From contig JAXGQB010000006.1 of assembly GCA_040766655.1 (NCBI GenBank), forward strand, positions 310,001 to 374,000: a stretch of 64,000 nt of DNA, written 5' to 3'. Shown piece after piece: positions 1 to 10,995 of this stretch (position 1 is the first letter of the stretch; the number at the start of each line of letters is the position of its first letter). The notes under the pieces were generated by a model, which worked only from the letters and a program-made list of their open reading frames with translations, was not told the DNA's origin and did not search any database. A program made the position numbers and the translations under genes. This stretch comes from JALOOB01 sp040766655. Its GTDB lineage: Bacteria; Chloroflexota; Anaerolineae; CG2-30-64-16.

Positions 1-1
1 C

Positions 2-979
2 GATTTCGTCGTGGGACAGGTGCGTCCGCCGAAGGAGTCGGAGAAGTACTATGGTCTTCTCAAGGTGGAGGCCGTCAACGGCATCGACCCTGAGATCGCC
101 AAGCGCCGTCCCAAGTTCGAGGAACTGACGCCCATCTTCCCGAATCAGCAGTTGGCGTTGGAGACCCAGCCCTCGGTGCTGACCACGCGCCTGATCGACA
201 TGGTGGCGCCCATCGGACGGGGCCAGCGCGGCCTGATCGTCTCGCCGCCCAAGGCCGGCAAGACGACGGTGCTGAAACAGATTGCCAACGGCATCTCCGA
301 GAACTACCCCGAAGTCGTGTTGATGGTCCTGCTGATCGGCGAGCGCCCTGAAGAGGTCACCGACATGGACCGCGCCGTCGAGGCGGAGGTGCTGAGCTCG
401 ACCTTCGATGAGCCCGTGTCCTCCCACGTGCGCGTGGCGGAGATGGGTCTCGAGCGGGCGAAGCGACTCGTCGAAGCCGGGCGGGATGTCGCTATCCTGC
501 TCGACTCGATCACGCGGCTGACACGCGCCTACAATCTCACGGTGCCGACCTCGGGGCGAACGCTCTCGGGCGGTATTGATCCCGCCGCCCTATATCCGCC
601 CAAGCATTTCTTCGGCGCTGCCCGTAAGATCGAAGAAGGCGGCAGCCTGACCATCATCTCGACCTGCCTTGTCGACACCGGCAGCCGCATGGACGATGTC
701 ATCTACGAGGAGTTCAAGGGCACCGGCAACATGGAATTGCATCTCGACCGGCGCCTGGCCGAGCGCCGAGTCTTCCCGGCGTTCGACATCGTTCGCTCGG
801 GCACGCGCCGCGAAGAGCTGCTCCTGAGCGCCGAGACACTCAACCGGGTGTGGACACTGCGGCGCATGATCGACATGCTGCGCCAGACGGGCGAAGATCC
901 GCTCGAGGCAGTGCTGGACCGGCTGCGCAAGACACGCAACAACAAGGTGTTCCTGGATACGCTCTCGCAGAGCATTTAG
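2..979 (+). CDS. rho: Transcription termination factor Rho (5'-truncated)
   Basis: Rho is the hexameric RNA helicase that ends transcription of untranslated RNA. Only the C-terminal part is present. The reading frame is open from base 2, and its first residues (DFVVGQVRPPKESEKYY) lie in the middle of the RNA-binding domain, so the gene starts outside the window. The ATPase core shows a Walker A motif (SPPKAGKTT, codons near 232-258), the Rho-typical stretch LIGERPEEVTDM, the Walker B region ILLDSITRLTRAYN and the SGG(I)DP loop. The frame is intact to the stop. The family is certain. Confidence 0.97.
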   Translation, partial: DFVVGQVRPPKESEKYYGLLKVEAVNGIDPEIAKRRPKFEELTPIFPNQQLALETQPSVLTTRLIDMVAPIGRGQRGLIVSPPKAGKTTVLKQIANGISENYPEVVLMVLLIGERPEEVTDMDRAVEAEVLSSTFDEPVSSHVRVAEMGLERAKRLVEAGRDVAILLDSITRLTRAYNLTVPTSGRTLSGGIDPAALYPPKHFFGAARKIEEGGSLTIISTCLVDTGSRMDDVIYEEFKGTGNMELHLDRRLAERRVFPAFDIVRSGTRREELLLSAETLNRVWTLRRMIDMLRQTGEDPLEAVLDRLRKTRNNKVFLDTLSQSI

Positions 980-1052
980 GGGCGTCTGCGGTGGTGGGGT
1001 TGCGGTCGCACGTTGCGCCAGCCGCTCGAACCTATCCAAGAGGAACGCGCGT

Positions 1053-2149
1053 ATGCGCGATGACTTAGCTGAACAACGCAGCCCGGTCGTACGGAATGAC
1101 TGGGGACCGGGCTACACTTTCTTCGCTTCCATCCAGAGATCGCTCGCACAGCGTGGCCCGAGGGGGCGACGCCGATTTTGCGCGTCGGCTCTCATCTGGC
1201 CATCCTGCTCGTCGCGGTCGGCGTGCTTCTTGTCAGCCAGCTGCAATTGCCCACGCTGGTGATTCCTGAAGAGGCGCCGACGACCGAGCAGGTCATCCTT
1301 CAGGCGGATGTGCTGGCGCCCGAGGTGGAGAGCGAGGTGACCACGGCCGAGGCCTACGCGCTGACCCGAGCGGCGGTCCCGATCACCATCATCCCCGAGC
1401 GTCCCCGCGTGGACATCATCACCCACACGGTCAGTGCAGGCGATACGTTGTACGGCATTGCGAAGAAGTACAAGCTCAGTGCCGAGACAATCATGTTCTC
1501 CAACGGGCTGGAGAAGAACCCCGATCTGCTGCGCCTGGGACAGCCCCTGGCCATCCTGCCCATCGACGGCATCCTGCACACGATGGGGCCGAAGGACACG
1601 CTGGCTTCGATCGCCAAGACCTACAAGGTCAAGGTGGAGGATATCGTCAGCTATCCGTTGAACCGGCTCGACGCGCAGAATCCCCTTGTAGCCGCGGGGC
1701 AGAAGGTGGTGGTGCCGGGCGGCAAGAAGGAGATCCCGCAGGTCGCGACCATCTACCGGGGGACCGCACCTGCGGGCGCGAAGAAGGGTGACGGGCGCTT
1801 CGTCTGGCCTGCGTCTGGCGCATTGACACAGGGGTACAAGCCACTGCACCGCGCGATCGACATCGCCAGGGCCGTCGGGACCCCGATTAAGGCCGCGGAC
1901 AATGGCTACATCGTCGTTGCGGGCTGGAGTAATGCCGGCTACGGCAACTACATCGTCGTCGACCATGGCAACGGCTATCAGACGCTCTACGCGCATCTCA
2001 GCCGCATCTTCGTGCGTCCCGGCGACATCGTGACGCAGGGCGCGACGATCGGCAACATGGGCAACACGGGCAATTCGACCGGCCCTCACCTGCACTTCGA
2101 GCTGATCAAGGGGGGCATGAAGGTCAACCCATTGAGCTACCTGCCGTAG
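1053..2149 (+). CDS. LysM-domain M23 peptidase, membrane-anchored (probable N-terminal frameshift)
   Basis: This is a predicted cell-wall endopeptidase or activator of wall hydrolases. A hydrophobic anchor (SHLAILLVAVGVLLVSQ) is followed by two LysM motifs (HTVSAGDTLYGIAKKY and HTMGPKDTLASIAKTY) and a C-terminal M23 domain with zinc-ligand motifs HRAID and HLHFE. The uninterrupted frame starts only at a TTG at 1178 with no good ribosome site. An ATG at 1053 behind AGAGGAA opens a cytosolic N-terminus in another frame that joins this one if one base is restored near 1160. I therefore extend the gene to 1053. The family is sure; the start is an inference. Confidence 0.85.
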
Positions 2150-2190
2150 TACGGGCGGTGCTCTACTTCAACCGCTAACTGCCACTGCAT

Positions 2191-2224
2191 GCAAGAGCCG
2201 GGTCAATGGCGATCCGGCTCTTGC
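2191..2224. terminator. Hairpin between convergent genes
   Basis: A perfect 11-bp stem (GCAAGAGCCGG paired with CCGGCTCTTGC) with a 12-base loop lies between the stop of the M23 gene and the stop of the penicillin-binding protein gene on the other strand. The place suits a bidirectional terminator. There is no clear U-run. Confidence 0.55.
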
Positions 2225-2247
2225 GCGTTCTGAGATATGGGTGGGGG

Positions 2248-5200
2248 TTAAGGCGTAACCAGCTCGACGGCGACGAACGACTCTGCGTAACCACCGACGG
2301 TGTCGTACACCCGCAGCCGCAGCGTATACGGACCCGGCGCCAGCCCTGCCGTGTTCCACGTGGCCAGCAGATCGCCCGTGACAGGCGTGGTCGAGGCAAG
2401 CCCGAGCGGCATCCAGTCGCTCTGGCCGGGGATCAGGCCGACCGCGAAGTCCAATTGGTAACCCGCGAATCCTGCGCCATCCGCCACGCCGGCGATGTCC
2501 AACGGACCTGTCACCTGGCTGCCGCTGGCCGGCTGCATGATGGCAGCCCGCACGACCGACGACGTCGGCGCGGCGGTGGGGCCCGGCGGCGTGGGAGTGG
2601 ACTCGACCGTAGGCGCCCCTGTTGGGGACGCGGTAGGTGTTCCTGCTTCAGGCGACGGCGTCAAGGTCGGCGTCTCGGTCGGTGTCTCCGTGGGGGTGAG
2701 CGTCACCTCTGGCGTCGCCGTCTCCGTCGGACTGGGCGTGGACGTCGGCGCCTCCAGGATCACGTATACCGGCGCAGATACCGCGACCGGATATTCCAGC
2801 TGCGTCACATCGTCGTAGGCCGCGAGGCGCAGCGTGAAGTCGACCGAGTCATGCAGCGCGGCCGCGGCGCGCGAGATCCCACTCGCCCAGGTATCCGTCC
2901 AACTCCCGGCCGAACATGTCGCCGGCGTCGACCGGGTGCGGCCCGCTGAGGACGCCCCAGCCGATGGGGCTCGGCCCGACGCCGTATTCCAGCCGCCAGA
3001 CCAGCGGATCGGGCACGCGCACCCGGCCCTCCAGGAGGACCGTCTCGGACGATAGCTGCCCGCTCTGCGGGGAGCGGAGCGCCAGCTCCGGCTCGAATGC
3101 CAATGCGGGCCGCTGTGGCCCGAGCACCGGATAGCCGTGCGCCTCTGCCCAGGCGTGGTATTTTGCGGGGAAGAGCATGACGTCCCGCTCTTCGATGCGA
3201 TCCGCGGGCGTGAACTCGGTCGCGAGTTGGCCCGTCTGCCGGTCCACCCGCACGCGCTGCCACAGGTCGTACCCCGAGGGCAGGGCCCCTTGCCGGCGTT
3301 GAACACCTCGTCCCGGCGCTTGTCGTTGGGACAGGCAGCGCTCGGGAGCGTGCCGCTGTCGCCGCAGATGGTCGCAGTGCCGACGCCCTGTGGGGCGGGG
3401 AAGGCCGTCGCGGGCGTCCCCTGGACGCCGCGGAGCATGATGTCGTGCCAGACCGGCGCCGCGCCCAACGAGCCCGCCAGGCGTTCCATCTCCGTGTAGT
3501 CCGCGTTTCCGATCCAGACGCCCACAGCAAGGTCCGGCGTGTAGCCCATCGTCCAGGCGTCACGGTAGTCGTTGGTCGTCCCGGTCTTGACGGCCACGGG
3601 GCGGTCGGGCAGCGTCATGACGTTCTGGGCGCTGCCGAACATGGGGCGCCGGGCCTGCACGTCCGAGAGAATCGACGTGATGACGTAGACATCCTGCGGA
3701 CTGAGCGTCTGCTCGGCGGGCTGCGGCGTGATGGCAATGGCCGCGGCCTCGGCTGCCACAGCGCCGAGGCATGGCGGCACCTGGGCCGCGGCGGAGCCCC
3801 GCCAGATCATGCGGTTTTGTGCGTCGATGACGCAGGCGATCGGGCTGACGGGCACGCGTCCCACCGTTGGCGAGCGTCGCACGCGCCCGTCAGCTCCAGC
3901 AGGGTGACGTCTCCCCCGCCGAGTGCCAGGGACAGCCCATAGTAGGGTTGGTTGAGCGTCGTGATCCCGGCGCGGCTGCCACGTCTTTCAGCCGGTCCAG
4001 TCCGCGTGCTGGAGCGCTTTGACGGCCGGGATGTTGAGCGAGTTCGCGAGTGCGGACCGGACGCTCACCAGACCATGTTCCTTCCCGTCGTAGTTCCCCG
4101 GCACGTACGTTCCGCTGGGGTCGGGGAATTCTGTGGTGATGTCCATGATGGTCGTCCCCGCAGTCCAATAGCCTGGCGGTTCAAGACCGCTGGGCGGTTC
4201 AGCACCGGCCTGCCCCTCACCTGGCGCGGCGCGGCTGCCAGCGCGTCGATGCGCTGCTGCAGCGCCGCGTTGACGCTCGGTGCATCTGCCGGCACGGACG
4301 CGGGCATCTCGAAGGTGGAGAGATAGACGAACGGTTTCAGCGCGGAGCCGGGCTGCCGTGGCTCTACCGCCATGTTGATCTGGCCGCTGATCTCCACGCT
4401 ATCGAAGTCCGCACTGCCGACCATGGCGAGCACCTCGCCCGTCTGAGGCCGGATGGCAACCGCCGCGCCGTTGCGGGCGCGCTGCTGCGCCAGCTGCGCG
4501 ACCTGCTTCGCAACGGCTTCCTCGGCCGTGATCTGCAGGTTGGGATCCAGGGTGGTGTAGATCCGCAGCCCGCCCTTGCTTGCCAGCTCGGGGCCGACCA
4601 GGCTTTCGACTTCGCCGCGGGCATACAGGACGAAGTGTGGGTGGCGCGATTCGTAGACCTGCCGGAGCGGCTGGAGTACGAGCGGCTCGGCCCAGGCCGC
4701 ATCCGCCTGCGCCTCGCTGATGTATCCGTTCTCAACCATCAGGCGCAGCACGACGCCCTGCCGGCGCTTGACCGCGCCGGGCTGGCCGTCGGCCTCCCAC
4801 AGCCGCGTGTAGGGGTCGTAATAGGCAGGCGCCTGCGGAATGCCGACCAGCATGGCTGCCTGTGCCAGGGTCAGGTCAGACGCGTGTCTGGCGAAGTAGG
4901 TTTCCGCGCCCGCCTCGATGCCGTAGGCCAGGTTGCCATAAGGGATCTCATTGAGGTAGATGCGCAGGATGGTGTCCTTGTCGTAGCGCGCGTGATTTCT
5001 GCGGCCAGGATCGCCTCCTTCACCTTGCGCGAGATCGTCTTCTCCGCGGACAGGTAGGTGAGTTTGACGAGCTGCTGCGTGATCGTGCTGCCGCCGGGAC
5101 CGCTCAGGTCACGCTGGCGGATGGCGTAGTACACCGCGCGGGCAAGCCCTACCGGGTCCACGCCGGGGTGACTGTAGAAGTTCGGGTCTTCCGTGGCGAT

Positions 5201-5637
5201 GGTCGCATCGGCCACGTACGGCGAGATCTGATTGAGTTCCACCGCTGTGCGCCGGCCGAAGTTCGGGTCGCCGATCTCGTTCAGCAGCTGTCCCGTGCGG
5301 TCGTAGACCATGGTGGACGCGAATTGGCTCGCGCGCTCCTGTAGCTCGTTTGCGGAGGGCAGGTCCGCGCGACGCTGGCGTACCCGATCAGGAGGATGCC
5401 CAGCATCAGAACGCCGACTGCCAGCAGGGCCAACAGGGTCAGGCCGAGTGGGGCACAGCCGCGACGCCGTCCGGATGGAGGGGGCGCGGCCTGCACAGGC
5501 TGCGCTGCCGGCCGCGGCCGGCCGGGGACCGCGGGCTGCGGTTGGACGGGCGCCGGGTCTTGCTGCGGCGGCGCTGCGGGCGACGGCTGGGACGGGCGGG
5601 ATGGCCGGCTGCCCCACTCTGGCGATGAATCAGACAT
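2248..5637 (-). CDS. Class A penicillin-binding protein (PBP1A-type), with multiple frameshifts
   Basis: A bifunctional peptidoglycan glycosyltransferase/transpeptidase. In order: a Pro/Gln-rich cytoplasmic tail, one membrane segment (LALLAVGVLMLGILLIGYAS), a GT51 domain (IATEDPNFYSHPGVDP, GGSTITQQLVK), a transpeptidase domain with the SxxK serine (GSALKPF), an SxN motif (ANSLNIP) and KTGT (VAVKTGTTNDY), then a Thr/Pro-rich linker and a C-terminal Ig-like domain. The coding frame changes at least seven times (near 5370, 4990, 4168, 3975, 3890, 3260 and 2880), yet every fragment keeps conserved family sequence. Sequencing error is more likely than decay, although a pseudogene cannot be excluded. 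The start is the ATG at 5637. Confidence 0.85.
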
Positions 5638-5780
5638 AGATAGCAAGTGTCCTCGAGTTACGAATCGAATGAATCCATAGTATGACACAACTGCGTATTA
5701 TGACGTAATGGGCGCGGTTTTGGTTGCACGGGGGGGAATGCTGGGGGAGGGCGCCCGGTGCGCCGCGGCTGTGGGTCGCA

Positions 5781-5802
5781 GGGGCGACCGGCCGGTCGCC
5801 CC
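5781..5802. repeat. Perfect 22-bp palindrome
   Basis: Half-site GGGGCGACCGG is followed directly by its reverse complement, in the gap between a glgC-type gene and the penicillin-binding protein gene. It resembles the other interspersed palindromes of this window in GC-richness and intergenic place, but differs in sequence. Confidence 0.6.
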
Positions 5803-5823
5803 TACCGTGCGTCGCGGCGTGCG

Positions 5824-7074
5824 TCAGCGGCCGACCGTGCCGCCGCTCGGCACATTCTGTCCGTCGTACTGTTTCCCGGTGACGCGGGGATAGACCAGCA
5901 CGTTGCGGCCGAGCCTCGTGTTGGCCGGCACGACCGCGCCCTTGCCGATGACCGTCAGACCCGTGTTGAGCCGGTCCGGAAACGCCCGGTTGGGCGTCAG
6001 GTCGTCGCTGTCACCGACGACCGCACCTTCGCCCACGATCACCTTCTTGTCCAGGATCGCACGGTCCACGATGGCGCCGGGATGGATCTCGGCGTCCGTC
6101 AGCAGGATCGAATCGCGCACCTCGGCGCCTGCTGCAACGTAGACGCCGGGCGAGATGATCGAGCGAATCACGGTCCCCTCGATCCGGCAGCCGTCACTCA
6201 GCAGGTTGCCCTGGACGCGCGCGTTCTCGCCCAGGTACGCTGCCGCACGCTCTTCGCTGCGGGTGTGGATCACCCAATCTGGGTCGTACAGGTCCAGTGC
6301 GGGTGTCTCGGACAGGAGGGCCATGTTGGCCTCGTAATACGCCTGGATGGTGCCCGCGTCCTCCCAATAGCCATGGAAGCGGTGTGCGTACACTTCTGCG
6401 GTGCGCACCAGCCCCGGCAGCGAATCACGCCCCAGGTTCGTGTCGGCCTTGCCGGGCCCCTCCAGCCATTCCCGCAGCACCTGTGCCTTGAAGACGTAGA
6501 TGCCCATGCTGGCCGTGGTGTGGTGGGTGCGTCGCGGCTTCTCCGCGTACTCGATCACGCGGCCCGCCTGGTCCGTGCCGATCATGCCGAAGCGATGGGC
6601 CTCGAACGGCTGGACGGAGATGGTGGAGACCGTGACGTCCGCATCTCGCTCGCGGTGGAAGCGCAGCAGCGGGTTATAGTCCATCTTGTAGATGTGATCG
6701 CCGGGCAGGATCAGCACCTCGTCGACCGGCGACCGGAGCAGGTCGAGGTTGAAGCGCACCGCGTCAGCGGTGCCCTCCTGCCACGCGCCGGACTGGCCTT
6801 TCGTGCTCTGGTACGGCTGCAGCAGGCGGACGCCGCCCGCAGTGCGGTCGAGGTCCCACGCGCGGCCCAGCCCGATATGTTCGTTCAGCGAGACCGGCTG
6901 ATATTGCGTCAGCACCGCCACGTTGAAGATGCCTGAGTTGACGCAGTTGGAGAGCGCGAAGTCGATGATGCGGTACTTGCCCGCGAACGGCATGGCAGAC
7001 TCGGAACGCAGGGCGGTGAGGACGCTCAATGCCGGTCCTTCCCCTCCGGCCAGGATCATGGCTAAGCAAGTCAT
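5824..7074 (-). CDS. GlgC-like ADP-glucose pyrophosphorylase paralogue with altered nucleotide-binding signature
   Basis: Glucose-1-phosphate adenylyltransferases make ADP-glucose for glycogen. This 416-residue protein is full length: a nucleotidyltransferase domain with the catalytic-Asp region GDHIYKMDY and the sugar-phosphate-site EKP, then a left-handed beta-helix. The N-terminal signature is not canonical. Where the upstream paralogue reads GGAGTRLGVL and RAKPAVPF, this one reads GGEGPALSVL and RSESAMPF, losing Thr, Arg and the lysine. It may be a regulatory or non-catalytic subunit comparable in logic to GlgD, which is an inference. The ATG at 7074 follows GGGAGG. It lies 12 bases after the glgC stop, so both are in one operon. 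Confidence 0.85.
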   Translation of the reverse strand: MTCLAMILAGGEGPALSVLTALRSESAMPFAGKYRIIDFALSNCVNSGIFNVAVLTQYQPVSLNEHIGLGRAWDLDRTAGGVRLLQPYQSTKGQSGAWQEGTADAVRFNLDLLRSPVDEVLILPGDHIYKMDYNPLLRFHRERDADVTVSTISVQPFEAHRFGMIGTDQAGRVIEYAEKPRRTHHTTASMGIYVFKAQVLREWLEGPGKADTNLGRDSLPGLVRTAEVYAHRFHGYWEDAGTIQAYYEANMALLSETPALDLYDPDWVIHTRSEERAAAYLGENARVQGNLLSDGCRIEGTVIRSIISPGVYVAAGAEVRDSILLTDAEIHPGAIVDRAILDKKVIVGEGAVVGDSDDLTPNRAFPDRLNTGLTVIGKGAVVPANTRLGRNVLVYPRVTGKQYDGQNVPSGGTVGR

Positions 7075-7086
7075 CGTCGTCCTCCC

Positions 7087-8345
7087 TCAACCGATGGTGG
7101 CGCCGCTGGGCACCACGTCCCCGTACTTCTCGAACGCATCTTCATCCACATCGGTCTCGATCACCACATTGCGGCCGATGACCAGGTTGCCCCGTATGTG
7201 GGCGCGTTTTCCGACCAGCGATGGTCCGGTGTAGAACTTGCCGGGCTCCAGTTCGTTGGGCGTGTCGTAGTCGTCGCCGTGGCCCAGTTGCGTGCCCCCG
7301 CCGACGATGACGCCCTTGTCGATGATGCAGCGATCCACGACCGCGCCGGGGCCGATCCAGGTGTCGTTCATGATCACGCTCTCCCGCACGATCGCACCGG
7401 GGGAGACGTAGACGCCCGGTGAGAGGATCGAGTGAGTCACCTGACCGCGCACGACGCATCCGTTGCAGATCATGCTCTGCTGGACGAGTGCCTGGGGCCC
7501 GACCTTCGCGGGCGCGCGCTCCTCGCTCTTCGTGTGAATGGTCCAGGCCTGGTCGTAGAGGTTGAGCTGCGATTTTCCGGAGATGAGTTCCATGCTGGTG
7601 CCCCAGTAGGCATCGACCGTGCCAACGTCGACCCAATAGCCCTCGAACGGATAGGTGAAGATGCGGCCGCCCTCCACCATGCTGGGAATCACGTGTTTCC
7701 CGAAGTCGAGGTCCTCATGGTCGGACGCCAGTGCCTGCATGCGTTCGATGAGCACGTTGACGTTGAAGACGTAGACGCCCATGTTCGCCAGGGTGCTGGG
7801 CGCGTCCTTGGGCTTCTCGAGGAAGCCGGTCACGCGTCCCTCCTCATCGGCCAACACGATGCCGAAGCGCGTGGTCTCCTCGGGAAGGACGTTCATGACG
7901 GCCAGCGTGAGGTCGGCATGCCGTTCCTCGTGAACCTTGATCATCTTCCGGTAGTCCATCTTGTAGATGTGATCACCCGAAAGGATCACGACGGTCTCGG
8001 CACGTGTTTCGCGCAGGTACTCGATGTTTTGCCGCACCGCATCGGCTGTGCCGCCGTACCACTGCTGGCGCAGCGGCCCTGATATGGCTGGAGCAACCTC
8101 ACACCGCCGAAGGTGCGGTCCAGGTCCCACGGACGGCCGATGCCGATGTGGTCGTTCAACGATCGGGGCAGGTATTGGGTGAGAACTCCGACGTCGTAGA
8201 TGCCGGAGTTCACGCAATTGGACAGGGTGAAGTCGATGATGCGGAAACGCCCCGCGAAGGGCACCGCCGGCTTGGCGCGATGCTCGGAGAGCACGCCGAG
8301 GCGCGTGCCGGCACCGCCCGCAAGGATGAGAGCTACAACCCGCAT
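7087..8345 (-). CDS. glgC: Glucose-1-phosphate adenylyltransferase GlgC (one frameshift)
   Basis: It catalyses ATP + glucose-1-phosphate to ADP-glucose + PPi, the committed step of bacterial glycogen synthesis. It has the canonical signature GGAGTRLGVLSEHRAKPAVP, the TLSNCVNSGI and YLPRSLNDHI blocks, GDHIYKMDY with the catalytic Asp, FLEKP, and the beta-helix C-terminus. The frame shifts once near 8085, between LLQPY and GPLRQQWYGGTADAV; both sides are well conserved, so a sequencing error is likely. The ATG at 8345 follows GGAAGGA at good spacing. It is the first gene of the operon with the altered paralogue. Confidence 0.92.
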
Positions 8346-8545
8346 GATGCGCTCCTTCCACGGCAGGATGATAGCGTGATTGGCCGATGATGAGATGGCG
8401 TCACTGACCACGCCATTGTCGCATGTAACCCACCCCTTGTGCAAACGCGTGAACCATCACCGGCGGCTGGGAGACCAGGGGAAGGCATCTTGCCCGGCGA
8501 TCGTTCGGGCCGCGGCGGGCCGGTCTACGATAACAGGGGGACAGA

Positions 8546-8561
8546 TGTGATGTAGGTCATA
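8546..8561. promoter_or_regulatory. Possible CRP/FNR-type operator upstream of feoA
   Basis: TGTGA, six bases, then TCATA approximates the CRP/FNR two-fold site, 63 bases before the feoA start. Anaerobic control of feo by FNR is known in enterobacteria. The match is imperfect and this is only a candidate. Confidence 0.25.
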
Positions 8562-8623
8562 GCGTCCGGGGCGAAAGCGGTGTAAGATTATTGCAAGTAA
8601 TTCCTAATAATAGCAAGGTCACG

Positions 8624-8887
8624 ATGATCGACATATCCCACAAGGTCAGTTCAACTTTCCCGGTCGCGGATCTGCCGTCCGGCGCCGAAGCGATTGTCTG
8701 CGCGTTGACCGGCGGGCATGACTTTCGCAGCCGCATGGCCAATCTCGGCTTCACGGTTGGCGCACGCCTCAGGGTGCGGCAGAACTACGGACGCGGACCG
8801 ATCGTCGTCACGCTCCGGGGCACGCTGGTCGCGCTGGGTCGTGCGGAGGCAAGCCGCATCCTGGTGGCGCCGCAAGGTGTCCGATGA
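8624..8887 (+). CDS. feoA: FeoA, ferrous iron transport accessory protein
   Basis: FeoA is a small cytosolic SH3-like protein needed for FeoB-dependent Fe(II) uptake. The 87-residue product shows the family pattern: the PSGAEAIVCAL beta-strand, HDFRSRMANLGFTVGARLRV, and a C-terminal GTLVALGRAEASRILV. The ATG at 8624 is preferred over a more upstream start because an AAGG lies just upstream. Its TGA overlaps the ATG of feoB (ATGA), so the two are translationally coupled. Confidence 0.92.
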   Translation: MIDISHKVSSTFPVADLPSGAEAIVCALTGGHDFRSRMANLGFTVGARLRVRQNYGRGPIVVTLRGTLVALGRAEASRILVAPQGVR

Positions 8888-10990
8888 TCGAACGCGTCAG
8901 CAGTACCGGCGCTCTCACAGCGCAGACTGTCCCTGACACACGCCCGAGCCTGCGCCTGGTGCCCGATGCAGGAACGGACGGCGACTCCCGCGCGCGTCGC
9001 ACCCCGATGCCCTGACCGTCGCGCTGGTGGGCCAGCCGAACGTCGGGAAATCCACCGTATTCAACATGCTGACCGGCCTCAATCAGCACGTCGGCAACTG
9101 GCCCGGCAAGACGGTGGAGCTTAAGACGGGCGTGTTCGAAGTCGAGGCGACGAACGTCACGCTGGTCGATCTGCCCGGCACCTACAGCCTGACGGCGAAT
9201 TCCGAAGAGGAGCGCATCGCGCGCGACTTCCTGATCTTCGAGCGGCCGCATGTGGCGATCGCGGTGGTCAATGCGGCCGCGCTGGAGCGCAGCCTGTACC
9301 TGGTTGCGGAGCTGCTGGCGCTCGACGTTCCGCTCGTCATCGGCCTGAACATGAGCGATGTGGCCGAGCAGCACGACATCCATGTCGAGGCGCATGTCCT
9401 CCAAGCCGCGCTGGGCATCCCGGTCATTCCGCTGGTGGCGACGCGCAACGAGGGGATCCGCGAGTTGGTGAGGGCTGCTTACGGCCTGGCTGTGCAGCCC
9501 GCCGACTTCCGGCCGAATCGGCCCACGATCCGTGCCGAGCACCAGCCCATCCTGGAGCAGTTGGTGGACATGCTTGGCGCCTGTACGTGTCGTCGCTATC
9601 CTCCAGGCTGGGCCGCGCTCAAGCTGCTGGAGGGCGACAGTGAGGTGACCCGCGAGGTCCAGGCTTCCGCACCACCTGCGTTGTGGGAGGACATTCACAG
9701 CATCCTGCTGAAGCATGAAGATGCGTATCTGGATATCGCGGGTGGACGCTACGAGTGGATCGGGCGCATGGTGCGGGCAGCGGTGACCGCACCGCGCGCG
9801 GCGCGATCACCCGCACCGACCGCATCGATCGGGTCGCCACGCACCCGGTCTTCGGCCTGTTGCTGTTGCTGGGTATCTTCGGCCTCGCCTTCGGCCTGAC
9901 CTACGCCATCGCAACGCCGCTGTCCGAGTGGTTATCGGGCGCCGTGTTGGCCGGGCTGATCGGGCTGGCCGAGACCGTGCTTGGGGGCTCCGGCGTGGAT
10001 TTCAGGGCTGGTCATCGACGGGCTGATCGCCGGTGTTGGCACCGTGCTGGCGTTCCTGCCCATCCTGGCGATATTCTTCGCGGTGCTGGGCATCCTGGAG
10101 GACGTGGGCTACCTGGCGCGCGGCGCCTACATCATGGATCGCTTCATGCACCTGATGGGGCTGCACGGTAAGTCGTTCCTGCCGCTGTTCCTGGGCTTCG
10201 GCTGCAACGTGCCGGCCGTCATGGGGACGCGCATCCTGGAGGACCGCCGGGCTCGCTTCCTGACCATCCTGCTGGCACCGCTCGTGCCGTGCACCGCGCG
10301 GCTGGCCGTGCTGGCCTTCCTCGCGCCCGCGTTCTTCGGCGCCTCCGCGGCCGCGGCGACGATCGGGCTGGTGGCTCTCAACCTGGTCATCCTGGCAGTC
10401 ACGGGAATCGTCATCAATCGTGTGGCCTTCAAGGGGGAGCAGACGGCCTTCATCATGGAACTGCCGCTGTATCACGTCCCCAACGCGCGAACGGTCGGGC
10501 TCTATGTCTGGAACAACACTGCGTCGTTCCTGCGGAAGGCAGGGACGCTGATCCTGTTGGCCTCGGCCGTGGTGTGGATTCTCTCTAACGTGCCGGGCGG
10601 CGATGTCGAGACGAGCATCCTGGCCGCGATCGGCCGCGCGCTGGCGCCGGTGGGCGAGTTGATGGGTTTGAGCGACTGGCGCGTAATCGTAGCACTGTTG
10701 TCCAGCTTTTTCGCCAAGGAGAACACGATCGCCACGCTCGGCGTCCTGTTCGGGGCCCCGCGGCGGGGTCCGCGCTGGCGACCCAGGTCGCGGCGATCCT
10801 GACGCCCGGTGCGCGGCTCGCGTTTCTGGCAGTGGCCATGCTGTTCATCCCGTGCGTGGCAACCGTGGCGACCATCAAGCAGGAGACAGCCTCGTGGAAG
10901 TGGACGGCAGCGAGCGTCGGCCTGCTGTTGATTATTTCCCTCGGCGCCGGCGTGGTAATCTATCAGTCAGCGCGTATCTTTGGGATGTGA
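8884..10990 (+). CDS. feoB: FeoB, ferrous iron transporter (several frameshifts)
   Basis: A membrane Fe(II) transporter with a cytosolic G domain. Visible parts are G1 GQPNVGKST, G3 DLPGTYSL, a helical spacer, then the membrane core with paired gate regions (FLGFGCNVPAVMGTR with its conserved Cys) and C-terminal transmembrane helices ending in ARIFGM. Frame changes occur near 8995, 9800, 9988 and 10765, and each piece carries conserved FeoB sequence, so I treat this as one gene of about 700 residues. The start ATG overlaps the feoA stop, and a FeoC-like gene follows 5 bases after the stop. Confidence 0.93.
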
Positions 10991-10995
10991 ACTAG

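Noticed and set aside
1080..1113. AGCCCGGTC...GACCGGGCT hairpin as the rho terminator
   Set aside because: It falls inside the likely N-terminal coding part of the M23 gene (start at 1053) and has no U-run.
1112..2095. 327-codon minus-strand frame opposite the M23 gene
   Set aside because: No motifs and high Arg/His content; the plus strand encodes an intact LysM-M23 protein.
2206..2949. Long plus-strand open frame over the PBP gene
   Set aside because: Arg/Gly-rich shadow of the Thr/Pro linker and Ig domain of the penicillin-binding protein on the other strand.
2248..5637. Calling the PBP1A gene a true pseudogene
   Set aside because: Every fragment keeps strong family conservation, and neighbouring core genes show the same kind of indels, so sequence error is more likely.
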